64,000 nt of DNA from Neomoorella sulfitireducens (GTDB lineage: Bacteria; Bacillota; DSM-521; Neomoorellales; Neomoorellaceae). Of this stretch, positions 27,158-36,366 are shown piece after piece. Location of the stretch: the NCBI RefSeq assembly GCF_024733845.1, contig NZ_JANRHG010000005.1, forward strand, positions 62,001 to 126,000, written 5' to 3'. The notes below the pieces were generated by a model. That model saw nothing but the letters and a program-made list of their open reading frames with translations. It did no database searches and was not told where the DNA came from. Every line of letters begins with the position of its first letter. Positions within the stretch are counted from its first letter, which is position 1. The translations under genes were made by a program, and so were the position numbers.

Positions 27158-27378
27158 TATTTATCACCACATCAACACATAGTGATACAAATCCCTTACC
27201 GCTTCTTCTCCCACTGCCAGGCGGAGTAAATGATGCCTTCCAGGTCGTCATAAGCGGGGATCCAGCCGAGACGTTCGCGGATTTTGCGAGCGTCAGCCAC
27301 CAGGACCGGTGGGTCGCCCGGCCGCCGGCCTTCGTAGCGCATGCGCTCCTCCCGCTCTGCCCCAGCGACGTTGAAACA
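27158..27378 (-). pseudogene. galE remnant 4 with conserved flank
   Basis: From 27206 the minus strand matches the last 45 codons of galE. It is then joined near 27340 to a short interior piece (the VAGAE region, up to 27378). The adjoining bases 27158-27205 (TTATTTATCACCACA...) are repeated at 29905-29952 beside another galE remnant, so the duplicated unit includes DNA beyond the gene. Confidence 0.83.
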
Positions 27379-27415
27379 CCACAGGGAACCGGGTAAAATG
27401 ATTTCCGAATCCGTC

Positions 27416-27444
27416 TTGTTTTATCATAATTTATTTAATATGAC
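27416..27444 (+). promoter_or_regulatory. AbrB promoter (copy 2)
   Basis: TTGTTT, 17 bases, TATGAC: the same layout as the 22.87-kb copy with a degraded palindrome. It drives the AbrB gene starting at 27484. Confidence 0.65.
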
Positions 27445-27483
27445 TCAGATCAAAATTTATTATTCATGAAAGAAGGGAAAACG

Positions 27484-27975
27484 TTGGACATTATAAAAAC
27501 TGTTAAACTGGGCGCGAGATGTCAGATGGTGTTGCCTGCTGAAATAAGAAAACAGCTGGGCCTAAAGGAAGGCGACGAAATTATCATCAAGGTAAACGGG
27601 AAAAAAGCGATAATTGAACCCAAACCTAAAAGCTATGCCGAGCATCTCTGGGGGCTGCATAAAGAAGTATGGGCCGGCACCGATCCCGACAAATATGTAA
27701 AAGAAGAAAGAGACCAGGCGGCAGTGCGTTTAAGTCCTTCCTCCAGCGTCACCTGTGGGCGCCAGTCCAGTTCTAAGGATATCCAGGCCCACCACTTCTA
27801 TCCCCCGGTCCTGGAGCTACCAGCGGGTAGGATCCAGCCACGGGCCCTCCTCTCCGTAGAAGCTCAAGCGGATGCCGCTGCCCCGAAATACATTGTTAAA
27901 AGCCGGTCTGGTGCGCCGCAGGTGGTAAGGAGAAGTTACGACAATGGCCTGATGCCAGCCGGTTGCAAACGGTAA
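27484..27975 (+). CDS. AbrB-family antitoxin with junk C-terminal extension
   Basis: From a TTG at 27484 (AAGGG six bases upstream) the first about 80 residues are a normal AbrB protein: DIIKTVKLGARCQMVLPAEIRKQLGLKEGDEIIIKVNGKKAIIEPKPK and a tail ending YVKEERDQ. At about 27720 the sequence runs into the reverse complement of shuffled glycan-gene scraps, adding about 85 unrelated residues. The natural stop and any partner toxin have thus been lost by recombination. DNA binding may survive; toxin neutralisation is uncertain. Confidence 0.7.
   Translation: MDIIKTVKLGARCQMVLPAEIRKQLGLKEGDEIIIKVNGKKAIIEPKPKSYAEHLWGLHKEVWAGTDPDKYVKEERDQAAVRLSPSSSVTCGRQSSSKDIQAHHFYPPVLELPAGRIQPRALLSVEAQADAAAPKYIVKSRSGAPQVVRRSYDNGLMPAGCKR
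27720..27785 (-). pseudogene. C-terminal scrap of a nucleotide-sugar epimerase
   Basis: The minus strand reads LELDWRPQVTLEEGLKRTA, the typical ending of dTDP- or UDP-sugar epimerases and dehydratases. It is not derived from the galE present here. It lies antisense inside the extended AbrB frame. Confidence 0.6.
27817..27966 (-). pseudogene. DUF218 (YdcF/ElyC-like) scrap
   Basis: The minus strand reads GWHQAIVVTSPYHLRRTRPAFNNVF and FYGEEGPWLDPTRW, the conserved C-terminal half of DUF218 proteins, which are often found in envelope glycan clusters. No start is present. Confidence 0.65.
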
Positions 27976-28035
27976 CCAGAAACTTTTCGTTGTCAACAAA
28001 AATAAAAAGAGACCTGCGGTAATAATTAAAAGACA

Positions 28036-28187
28036 TACCAGGCGCAGCAGTTCTTCCACCCCGGCCATGTCGGCCCGCCAGCCGGGCTGGGAAACAAGCC
28101 CCAAGAAGTGTTTAAGCAAATCGGCATCGAATTCCTCCGGCCGGGCAATGAAAATGCGCTCGTGGGAAGTAGCGTTGACCCCTTCGC
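28036..28187 (-). pseudogene. capD/wbpM remnant 2 (C-terminal 50 codons)
   Basis: EGVNATSHERIFIARPEEFDA through GVEELLRLV matches the end of the intact dehydratase at 33340 with few changes. It is then cut off. Unrelated scraps flank it on both sides. Confidence 0.85.
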
Positions 28188-28188
28188 G

Positions 28189-28333
28189 CGGGGTCGAAAT
28201 CTTCTCCCGCCCAGGCCCGCATATCTTCATAATCCGGATGGCCGGGGTCCTGGAGAATATCCAACAAACTGGCATAGCCCCAGGGACCGCCGCAATCTTC
28301 AGGTGGGCAGGCCCGCCGGCCTTCCAGACCTCC
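28189..28333 (-). pseudogene. pRiA4b ORF-3-like protein scrap
   Basis: In the proper frame the strand reads RRACPPEDCGGPWGYASLLDILQ, then GHPDYEDMRAWAGEDFDPA, the signature C-terminus of plasmid pRiA4b ORF-3-like proteins. It is fused without spacing to the capD scrap. Confidence 0.75.
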
Positions 28334-28397
28334 CCATCAACCTGCAGATCAACCGGTGTTCTTTCTCTAAGGCCGATTTTCCATAGTATATACTTTG

Positions 28398-29756
28398 TTA
28401 TCCCTGGATACAAAGCCGTTTTACCATCCCGGCGATTCCCGCATCATATTTATCTTTCGCCTCACGTCCCAGCGTCCGGAACTGCTCCAACACGTAGTTC
28501 GCTTCCTTCTCCAGCCCCTTCTCCTTAAGACTTTCCGCGTAACGAGCGACCTTTTCTTCGTCGAGCAAATCCTCAAGGCCATTGAAATTCATCTCAGTTC
28601 CCGGTAAGGTTGTAAGCATACCGTCTATGAATTTATACAGGCACAGCAAATAAAGCCTCTCTATCAAATCCGGGTTGTTTATGACAACACCGACCTGCGA
28701 CGCAAAGAGCAGCCTTTCAAGCGCCATAGCCAGTGACTTATCTTCTTCTTGCCCGGCATGTTCGCTTAAAACCCGGAAAATCTCGGGCAAAAAGTATTTG
28801 GCCTCCCCATCCTCCCAGAGGCACGCCCCTATCCAGTCAAATCGGAACAGGTCCTCGTCAATAACCTTTTTGATAAAAGCCCGGGGCAGGTTGGCCAGCA
28901 CCTCGTTGATATATTTATAAATCCCCCGCAGCACGGCATACAAAGGTAGGACGAGATTTATCTTCCCTTCCTCAATGGCCCGCATGGCAGGAACGGTATC
29001 TTTGAGTAGCTTGGTGTAAAAATACTCGCCAAAGACAGTGTTTTCCTGAAGAAAATCCATCAACTCCCGTACAGCCGCTTCGTCCTCTTCGTCTGCGGAA
29101 CTCTCAAAGGCTTCTATCTTCTCCATCGCTTCCTCAAACTCTTCCATGGTTACGCTCAGGACGACCTCGATAAAACCGTACCGCGTATCTTTGCCGACAA
29201 GCCACCCCAGGCCGGTAAACAGGGCCTTCAGTTCCTCGTCCGAAAAGCTATCAAAATGCAGCGAATAGGCCAGGTCGACGATAGAACTGTAGACAAAATC
29301 CTCGTCGTCGGCCAGCCCCGACACGACTCCCTCAATGCACTGTTTTAATTCTTCGTCCGTTTCCTGATGCGCTTCTATCTCCAACAGGAAGTCCGGGGGT
29401 ATCCGAACCAAGCGCAGGCAGGGCTTTTCGCGCAGCAGTTTTGCAAACCTGCTGCTTATCCCATCCAGCCTTTCACCACCCGGTTCTTCCATGGCTTCTT
29501 CCTCTTCTTCCCATGCCTCCTTTAAAAGCCGTCCTACCCGTTCAAATTCAGGAGGCCGCGCCCCTTCATCCCATTTAAGGCCGCAGATAAATCCAAGAGT
29601 ATTTACCACTTCTTTACCATAGGCTGTAAGGTTTGGCCCGACTGCGCGGCCCACAGCCCGTGTGGCCTCCTCCACGGCCGGAAGGCAGCATTTTTTGTAC
29701 TTGCGCTCGCTGCCGCAGGGGCAAAAATCGTTTCTTTCAACCTGATAAATCTGCAT
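28398..29756 (-). CDS. SEC-C motif protein, 452 residues
   Basis: It begins IYQVERNDFCPCGSERKYKKCCLP, a full SEC-C zinc-binding motif (C-x-C-x8-CC). The remaining 420 residues are helical and strongly acidic (for example EEEEEAMEEPGG, SSADEEDEAAVREL), with no further recognisable domain. ATG at 29756 has GAGGGAG seven bases upstream. It is the intact relative of the frameshifted gene at 25447-25900. SEC-C proteins of this size are common in Firmicutes and of unknown function; a role in protein or nucleic-acid binding is only a guess. Confidence 0.75.
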   Translation of the reverse strand: MQIYQVERNDFCPCGSERKYKKCCLPAVEEATRAVGRAVGPNLTAYGKEVVNTLGFICGLKWDEGARPPEFERVGRLLKEAWEEEEEAMEEPGGERLDGISSRFAKLLREKPCLRLVRIPPDFLLEIEAHQETDEELKQCIEGVVSGLADDEDFVYSSIVDLAYSLHFDSFSDEELKALFTGLGWLVGKDTRYGFIEVVLSVTMEEFEEAMEKIEAFESSADEEDEAAVRELMDFLQENTVFGEYFYTKLLKDTVPAMRAIEEGKINLVLPLYAVLRGIYKYINEVLANLPRAFIKKVIDEDLFRFDWIGACLWEDGEAKYFLPEIFRVLSEHAGQEEDKSLAMALERLLFASQVGVVINNPDLIERLYLLCLYKFIDGMLTTLPGTEMNFNGLEDLLDEEKVARYAESLKEKGLEKEANYVLEQFRTLGREAKDKYDAGIAGMVKRLCIQG

Positions 29757-29815
29757 TATGACACTCCCTCAAATTAGTAAAAGCGAGTTCCTGCGCCTGC
29801 CGGCAAAAATGCAGC

Positions 29816-29905
29816 CGAACCCGTCTTGTTTTATTATAATAAATTTCGATATGATTCGGATCAGAATTTTCTGTTCATGCAAGGAGGGAAAAATGTTGGA
29901 CATTA
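29816..29905 (+). repeat. abrB promoter/start scrap (copy 3)
   Basis: It contains the CCGTCTTGTTTTAT promoter block, a diverged palindrome, AAGGAGGG and ATG-TTG-GAC-ATT. Similarity stops inside codon 4, where the galE-flanking repeat seen at 27158 begins. It cannot encode a protein. Confidence 0.85.
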
Positions 29906-29937
29906 TTTATCACCACACCAACACGTAGTGATACAAA

Positions 29938-30326
29938 TCCCTTACCGCTTCTTCTCCCACTGCCAGGCGGAGTAAATGATGCCCTCCAGGTCGTGGTAAT
30001 CCGGCACCCAGCCGAGAGGTTCACGGATTTTCCCTGCGTCCGCCACCACGACCGGCGGGTCGCCCGGCCGCCGGCCACCAGGTGCTCCAGGGCCAGCACG
30101 TGGGCTGCCGCCAGGTCCTCGACGTGGATGTAGTCGCGGATGTAGGTACCGCCTTCTTTCCCCTCGCCGTTTCTCCCGTCTCGGTCTGCTCCGGCAACAT
30201 TAAAATACCGGAGGGATATATAGGTTATCCCGCCGGCGGCGCCCAGGTCCTGTAGCACCTGCTCCACTATGGCCTTGCTGTGACCGTAAGGGTTGATAGG
30301 ATGCCCTGAAACCGCAACCAATGTCG
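29938..30326 (-). pseudogene. galE remnant 5 (two internal deletions)
   Basis: It encodes [58 protein letters not shown], then after LEHL jumps to [19 protein letters not shown] and stops near 29945. Relative to intact galE it lacks the 34-residue GEGKE-IRDY segment. It also lacks 115 bp between two copies of GGCCGGCGGCCGG, which shifts the frame. It abuts the end of the YwgA-like gene. Confidence 0.88.
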
Positions 30327-30329
30327 CTC

Positions 30330-30860
30330 TTAAATCAGCTTTTTAATCTGGCGAAAGGCTTCCTTTACTTCATTTTCCTTAAGATGGGGTTTGAGCTTTA
30401 AAACATGGTAGACGACTTTGTCCTCATCAGGTAATAAACCTGCCTTCCGTAAGTCCTGAAAAATATAGTGTGCTGTAGCCAGTGCTTCCAAACGTCTTAC
30501 AGGTTGTCCTCCTAAAACTTCTAATAAACCATCTACTTTTTTGCGGATCTCTTCAGCTACTCCCTGCCCGGTTACAAATCGCCTGCCTTCAGGTAATATC
30601 CTTATTTCATATCCCCACCCGGACTCATTTGCAGAAATAGTTAAGTAGCCATATTCTTTTAAGCTATTAAGGTCACCCCATAATTCGCTGCAATAGGGAC
30701 CATAATGATATAACCTGAATTTATAACCAAGGGGAACACCCTTGCCGTTCTGGAGTAAATAGAATAATTTTTGAATCAAGGTATGACCAACCGCATTGAC
30801 CCGCTCCTGCCCTTTCATGACTAAATAGACCAATAGAGCCATTCTTTGCATGGTATCCAT
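30330..30860 (-). CDS. YwgA-like / Panacea-like protein
   Basis: This 176-residue cytoplasmic protein resembles Bacillus YwgA and, more distantly, SocA/Panacea (DUF4065) domains: [18 protein letters not shown], then FRLYHYGPYCSELWGDLNSLKEYGYL (conserved HYGPY) and a helical C-terminus. It lies 7 bp after the HD gene, the same pairing as ywfO-ywgA in Bacillus. Panacea domains act as antitoxins of many toxins; whether this family does the same for the HD enzyme is unknown. Its 3' end is overrun by a galE remnant but the stop appears native. Confidence 0.7.
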   Translation of the reverse strand: MDTMQRMALLVYLVMKGQERVNAVGHTLIQKLFYLLQNGKGVPLGYKFRLYHYGPYCSELWGDLNSLKEYGYLTISANESGWGYEIRILPEGRRFVTGQGVAEEIRKKVDGLLEVLGGQPVRRLEALATAHYIFQDLRKAGLLPDEDKVVYHVLKLKPHLKENEVKEAFRQIKKLI

Positions 30861-30867
30861 GGAAAAA

Positions 30868-32106
30868 CTACCTCCTCTGTTCTCGTTTATTTAAAAATGT
30901 ATTGCAAAAGTCTTCCACGACTTCTCTAAAATCAGGACGGGTATATATGCGCATTTTTTGTATCTTACGCAAGTTGTTTGCCAAAGGAGATCGTTTATGT
31001 AAAGGATGATATTTTTTTCGCCAAAATACGAAGATGGGGGGTTGAGTAAAATTATAAGGATTCTTCCTGGCTTCATCGAAACGCAGAATTTCCGGATCAT
31101 AATTCTTTTCCAGTTCGCTTTTAAGCCAATCAAAACGTTCGATTTCTTCTGGTTGAGGATGATCTGTTGTTTCAGATACTACCCGGTAATGCTGCCTTTT
31201 TAGTAATCTCCCGGTATGGGGACTATCTTTGCTCTTTCTTATAAATTCCATTACCCGGTTATCATCCCACTTCAAAAAAGTTTTCAGGTTCTTGGGGTAT
31301 TTCTCGCCGGGAAGAAGGGAACGTAAAAATTCCGTCAGGTGTATATCCATTATTCGCCTGGTTTTATGAAAATAAACATCAAGAAACATAAAGTATCTTG
31401 CCAGTAAAAATCCCTCAACAGAATGTACTCCGCCATCTTCTACTGCCAACTCCGGCCCTTCTTTTTCGGAACTGTAACGAATATGGAGCGTATTAAGCAG
31501 TCTCTGAGCATCAAATTTCCCATAGGCAACCCCAAGTTGATAACTATCACGTAACAAATAATCGATCCTATCGGCGCCAAAATCGCCGGTTAATAGTTCA
31601 CTTAAAAAGGCCAGATTTCTTTCTTTCGCCGACCCGGTTGCTACTTCAGATACTATTCGACTTCCGTTATCTCCAAGTTCTTGATTGATAATACTCACAA
31701 TCGGCTCTACGTTAAGTATCATGTTTTGAGTATATGTTTCATGATCCCATCCGTCTGGAAATAAACTTTCGGAAGCATGGGAAAAAGGAGGGTGCCCAAG
31801 ATCATGTAGTAAAGAGGCAAAACGCAGTACATGGCGATAGTAGGTAATCTCATTTTTATTCCAGCCCAGTATGCTAACATTATCTTGATTATTAATAAGG
31901 GCATCAAACATGCGGGTGGCAATTTCTATTGTACCAAGGGAATGTTCAAAACGGGTGTGATTAGCTGTAGGGTAGACAAGATAAGTAGTACCAAGCTGTT
32001 TAATCCCACGCAATCTTTGAAATGGCTCCGAATCAACTATTATCTGTTCGGGTTCCGTTAAACCAATAAATCCATATAGGGGATCCCGGTACTCTTTATA
32101 AGCCAT
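30868..32106 (-). CDS. HD-domain (SAMHD1-like/YwfO-like) nucleotide phosphohydrolase
   Basis: This 412-residue protein contains HTRFEHSLGT (His), LLHDLGHPPFSHA (His-Asp) and GADRIDYLLRDSYQLGV (Asp). These make the complete metal-binding set of dGTPase/SAMHD1-type HD enzymes, which remove triphosphate from dNTPs. It begins EYRDPLYGFIGLTEPEQIIVD, as in the YwfO family. It is operonic with the YwgA-like gene. It may be housekeeping nucleotide control or a defence/toxin enzyme; the sequence does not decide. Confidence 0.88.
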   Translation of the reverse strand: MAYKEYRDPLYGFIGLTEPEQIIVDSEPFQRLRGIKQLGTTYLVYPTANHTRFEHSLGTIEIATRMFDALINNQDNVSILGWNKNEITYYRHVLRFASLLHDLGHPPFSHASESLFPDGWDHETYTQNMILNVEPIVSIINQELGDNGSRIVSEVATGSAKERNLAFLSELLTGDFGADRIDYLLRDSYQLGVAYGKFDAQRLLNTLHIRYSSEKEGPELAVEDGGVHSVEGFLLARYFMFLDVYFHKTRRIMDIHLTEFLRSLLPGEKYPKNLKTFLKWDDNRVMEFIRKSKDSPHTGRLLKRQHYRVVSETTDHPQPEEIERFDWLKSELEKNYDPEILRFDEARKNPYNFTQPPIFVFWRKKYHPLHKRSPLANNLRKIQKMRIYTRPDFREVVEDFCNTFLNKREQRR

Positions 32107-32234
32107 ATACTACACCTATCATTATTCTGTTTTCCATAAAGCTATATTGTAGGGAAGTATAGAATATATGTTCTACGTTAATCTTCATTTTCCTGCTCGC
32201 CTCCCATCTAAAAGGAAATTTTTTCTTGCCTAAC
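32107..32234. other. Gap between galE and the HD gene
   Basis: This is 128 bp with no gene. It contains the upstream region of the HD gene on the minus strand; no convincing terminator was seen for galE. Confidence 0.4.
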
Positions 32235-33239
<1,005 letters not shown>

Positions 33240-33339
33240 CTATGAAGCCTTGTCCCTCATGAGCATGCTTTCAATGTATGTAAAAGAATCTGGGCGTCGC
33301 CCTAAGGTGAAAGGGTAATATATAGACCATCCGGTGGAC

Positions 33340-35208
33340 CTACCCCACCTGCACCAGTTCCTGCCCCTTCTCTACCCGGAAGTCCGGCAGGACCAAGCGC
33401 AGCAATTCTTCCACCCCGGCCATGCCGGCCTGCCAGCCGAGCTGGGAGACCAGCCCCAGGAAGCGTTCCAGCCCGGCGGCGTCGAATTCCTCCGGCCGGG
33501 CAATGAAGATACGCTCGTGGGAAGTGGCGTTGACCCCCTCCCCGGCCGTCAGGAGCTCTTCATAAAGCTTCTCCCCGGGCCGGATGCCGGTAAAGACGAT
33601 TTCAATATCCCTTCCCGGCACATAGCCGGACAGGATAATCATGCTCCGCGCCAGGTCCACGATCTTCACCGGCTCGCCCATGTCGAGGACGAAGATCTCC
33701 CCGCCCCGGACCAGGGCGCCGGCCTGGATGACCAGCTGTACCGCCTCGGGGATGGTCATGAAGTAGCGGGTCATCTCCGGGTGGGTCACCGTCACCGGCC
33801 CGCCGGCGGCGATCTGGCGCTGGAAAAGGGGCACGACGCTCCCCCGGCTGCCTAAAACGTTGCCGAAACGCACGGCCGCGAAACGGGTCCTGCTCCGCCG
33901 GGCCATTTCCTGGACCACCATCTCCGCCACACGTTTGGATGCTCCCATGATGCTGGTAGGATTGACGGCTTTATCCGTGGAAATCAGGACGAAAACCTTG
34001 CTGCGATGCTTATCGGCCGCCCGGGCCACCACCCGCGTGCCCAGGACGTTGTTCTTAATGGCCTCGGCGGGGTTCATTTCCATAAGCGGCACGTGCTTGT
34101 GGGCGGCAGCGTGGAAAACCACCGCCGGCCTGTACTGCCGGAAAAGCTGGTCTACCGCGGCTTCGTCCTTCACGTCCACTATCGCCTGGACGAGCTGGAC
34201 GTCCGGATAATCGCGGCTCAGCTCCTGGTGGATTTCATAGATGTTGTTCTCGCCGTGGCCCATTAGGATCAACAGCCCTGGGCCGAAGCCGGCCACCTGG
34301 CGGCAGAGCTCGGAACCGATGGAGCCGCCGGCGCCCGTCACCAGGACCGTCTCCCCCGTGAGATACCCGGCCATGGCCGCCAGGTCCACCCGGACCGGCT
34401 CCCGGCCCAGGATGTCCTCAATCCTCACCTCGCGGATGGGGTCCATCTTCACGGTGCCGTCCAAAATATCATAAATCCCCGGCAGGATGCGCAAATCAGC
34501 CCCGGTGCCGTGGCAGATCTCCACGATCTCCCGGATAACCCGGCCCCGCACGGAAGGCATGGCGATTACAATTTCTTCAACACCCAGCTCCTCCACCAGC
34601 CGGGGTATATCCTCCCTGGTGCCCAGGACCGGTAGGCCATAGAGGATGCGACCCTGCTTGTTGGGGTCGTCGTCGACAAAGCCCACGGGGTGGGCCTCGC
34701 CGCCGTAACCGTTGCTGCGGTTACGGTACTCGCGGGCCACCATGGCCCCGGCGTCTCCGGCGCCAACGATGAGGACGGCTCGACCACCATTGCGTGCTAC
34801 CGGGAAGCGGTACTCGCGGAAAAGGCGCCAGGAAAGGCGGGAAAGCCCCACCAGGGCGATAATCAAAATCGTCCACAGCACAAAAACGCTGCGCGGCAGG
34901 GGAAAAGTGCCGCCGGCCATGCGGAAATAGGCGAAGGAAACGCTGCCCAAAGTGCCTGTAAAGGTGGCTGTAACGATGGCCAAAAGCTCATTGATACTGG
35001 CATACTGCCACAGCCGCTTGTAAAGCCTAAAAAAATAAAAGGAAGCTATGTAGATGCAGGTGGCATAGGGCGCGATGTTTAAGGTATTGTTTATGTAAAT
35101 AGGTCTGATAAAGCCTTCGAAGCGCAGCCATAAAGCAAGATACAATGATAGGTTTACAATAAAGGCGTCAATAATAACTAATAAAGCCGTCCGGATAAAC
35201 TTACTCAT
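33340..35208 (-). CDS. WbpM/CapD-type membrane UDP-GlcNAc 4,6-dehydratase
   Basis: The protein is about 622 residues from the ATG at 35208 (AGGTGG upstream). Four N-terminal membrane segments lie within residues 5-115. Two Rossmann regions follow (IVGAGDAGAMVARE; VTGAGGSIGSELC), then STDKAVNPTSIMGASKR, in which Met replaces the usual SDR Tyr, a hallmark of the FlaA1/WbpM family. It makes UDP-4-keto-6-deoxy sugar for QuiNAc/FucNAc-type residues. Its start overlaps the stop of the WecA-like gene (ATGAGTAA), so the two are translationally coupled. It is the source of the capD scraps at 19.7 and 28.0 kb. Confidence 0.92.
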   Translation of the reverse strand: MSKFIRTALLVIIDAFIVNLSLYLALWLRFEGFIRPIYINNTLNIAPYATCIYIASFYFFRLYKRLWQYASINELLAIVTATFTGTLGSVSFAYFRMAGGTFPLPRSVFVLWTILIIALVGLSRLSWRLFREYRFPVARNGGRAVLIVGAGDAGAMVAREYRNRSNGYGGEAHPVGFVDDDPNKQGRILYGLPVLGTREDIPRLVEELGVEEIVIAMPSVRGRVIREIVEICHGTGADLRILPGIYDILDGTVKMDPIREVRIEDILGREPVRVDLAAMAGYLTGETVLVTGAGGSIGSELCRQVAGFGPGLLILMGHGENNIYEIHQELSRDYPDVQLVQAIVDVKDEAAVDQLFRQYRPAVVFHAAAHKHVPLMEMNPAEAIKNNVLGTRVVARAADKHRSKVFVLISTDKAVNPTSIMGASKRVAEMVVQEMARRSRTRFAAVRFGNVLGSRGSVVPLFQRQIAAGGPVTVTHPEMTRYFMTIPEAVQLVIQAGALVRGGEIFVLDMGEPVKIVDLARSMIILSGYVPGRDIEIVFTGIRPGEKLYEELLTAGEGVNATSHERIFIARPEEFDAAGLERFLGLVSQLGWQAGMAGVEELLRLVLPDFRVEKGQELVQVG

Positions 35209-36319
35209 GCTTATCCACCTGTTCAAATAAAATCAAAAATGAAATATTATTATCCATGTACGAAATTTGTCTCTTGCCTTCTACCGTCGTTAATGTTTGC
35301 CTGCATCCAAAAAACCGCAATAGAAACACATGCAAGCCCAAAAGCAAAAGATTGCCTGCAAAAAATACCCACAATAAAGTACCAGGCCAAAAAATTGAAA
35401 TTAATGCTAACGCCGCTAACAAGATATTTAAACCTAAAACGGTTAAAGTAACCTGTTTATGGCTAAATCCAGCCTGAACTGCCAGTTGATATACATGAGT
35501 GCGGTGAGGCTCGTACCATCTTTCACCGTGCCATATTCGTCTCAGTAATGTCGCAGTTGCATCAACTATAAATACTCCTAGCAAAAGCAGCCAAATTAAA
35601 AGCGGTATACCCCCTAATTTTTCGCTGCCAACAGCGATTACTGCAAAACTATATCCAAGCAAGCCACTGCCAACATCACCCATAAATATTTTTGCTGGAG
35701 GCCAGTTCCACAATAAAAACCCGGCACTGGCAGCCGCTAAAAGCCAGGCTGCTGTAGCTAAACCCGGTTGGCCAGCAGCCAATGTCAGAGTTCCACCTAT
35801 CAGGCCAACACTTAAAGCTTCGCTGCCGGCAATGCCGTCAATACCGTCCATAAAATTATAGAGGTTGATAAACCAAACAATACCGACAACAGCCAATATT
35901 GAATCTATAAGGCCAATTGAAATAGTTGTAAACCCCACATATAAATTTGACAGCCCACCAAGCCAATATACTGCCCATATAGCCGCTGCAAAATGAAAAA
36001 CAGCCCTTACAGATACACTTAATTTACGGCAGTCATCAATCCAGCCAATAAGTGCGACCAACAGTCCACCACCACACAGGGCAGTGGCAACATTCGTTGA
36101 AACTATGCCAGACACAGCGAAAATACCAACACCAAGTAAAAACAAAACCGCAATAGCTAAGCCCCCTCCTCGGGGCGTAGCAACGCTGTGTGAACTCCTG
36201 GCATTGGGAATGTCTAAAATTTTTTTTCTCAGAGCATACTTCCTTACGGTACCAGTCAACAAAAACGAAAGCGTCAATGTTAATATAAAGCCGATTATAC
36301 TACTGACATACAACATCAT
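35201..36319 (-). CDS. WecA/WbpL-type undecaprenyl-phosphate sugar-1-phosphate transferase
   Basis: This 372-residue integral membrane protein has about ten hydrophobic segments. Family motifs are present: PNARSSHSVATPRGGG, the DDCRKLS acidic pair, NLYNFMDGIDGIAG and FMGDVGSGLLGYS. It starts lipid-linked glycan assembly by moving an amino-sugar phosphate onto undecaprenyl phosphate on the inner face. Together with the reductase before it and the WbpM-like gene after it, it reproduces the wbpV-wbpL-wbpM set of Pseudomonas, which suggests FucNAc or QuiNAc as first sugar (inference). Its GC content is lower than that of the flagellar genes. Confidence 0.9.
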   Translation of the reverse strand: MMLYVSSIIGFILTLTLSFLLTGTVRKYALRKKILDIPNARSSHSVATPRGGGLAIAVLFLLGVGIFAVSGIVSTNVATALCGGGLLVALIGWIDDCRKLSVSVRAVFHFAAAIWAVYWLGGLSNLYVGFTTISIGLIDSILAVVGIVWFINLYNFMDGIDGIAGSEALSVGLIGGTLTLAAGQPGLATAAWLLAAASAGFLLWNWPPAKIFMGDVGSGLLGYSFAVIAVGSEKLGGIPLLIWLLLLGVFIVDATATLLRRIWHGERWYEPHRTHVYQLAVQAGFSHKQVTLTVLGLNILLAALALISIFWPGTLLWVFFAGNLLLLGLHVFLLRFFGCRQTLTTVEGKRQISYMDNNISFLILFEQVDKHE

Positions 36320-36366
36320 TTTATCTCCTTTAGATAATAATATCTATCAAAAATATAACGCCTTGG

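Noticed and set aside
27817-28413. 198-codon frame with apparent diacylglycerol-kinase-like start (LQVDGEVWKAGG)
   Set aside because: The neighbouring frame gives a clear pRiA4b ORF-3 signature (ACPPEDCGGPWGY), so the frame is an accident over shuffled scraps.
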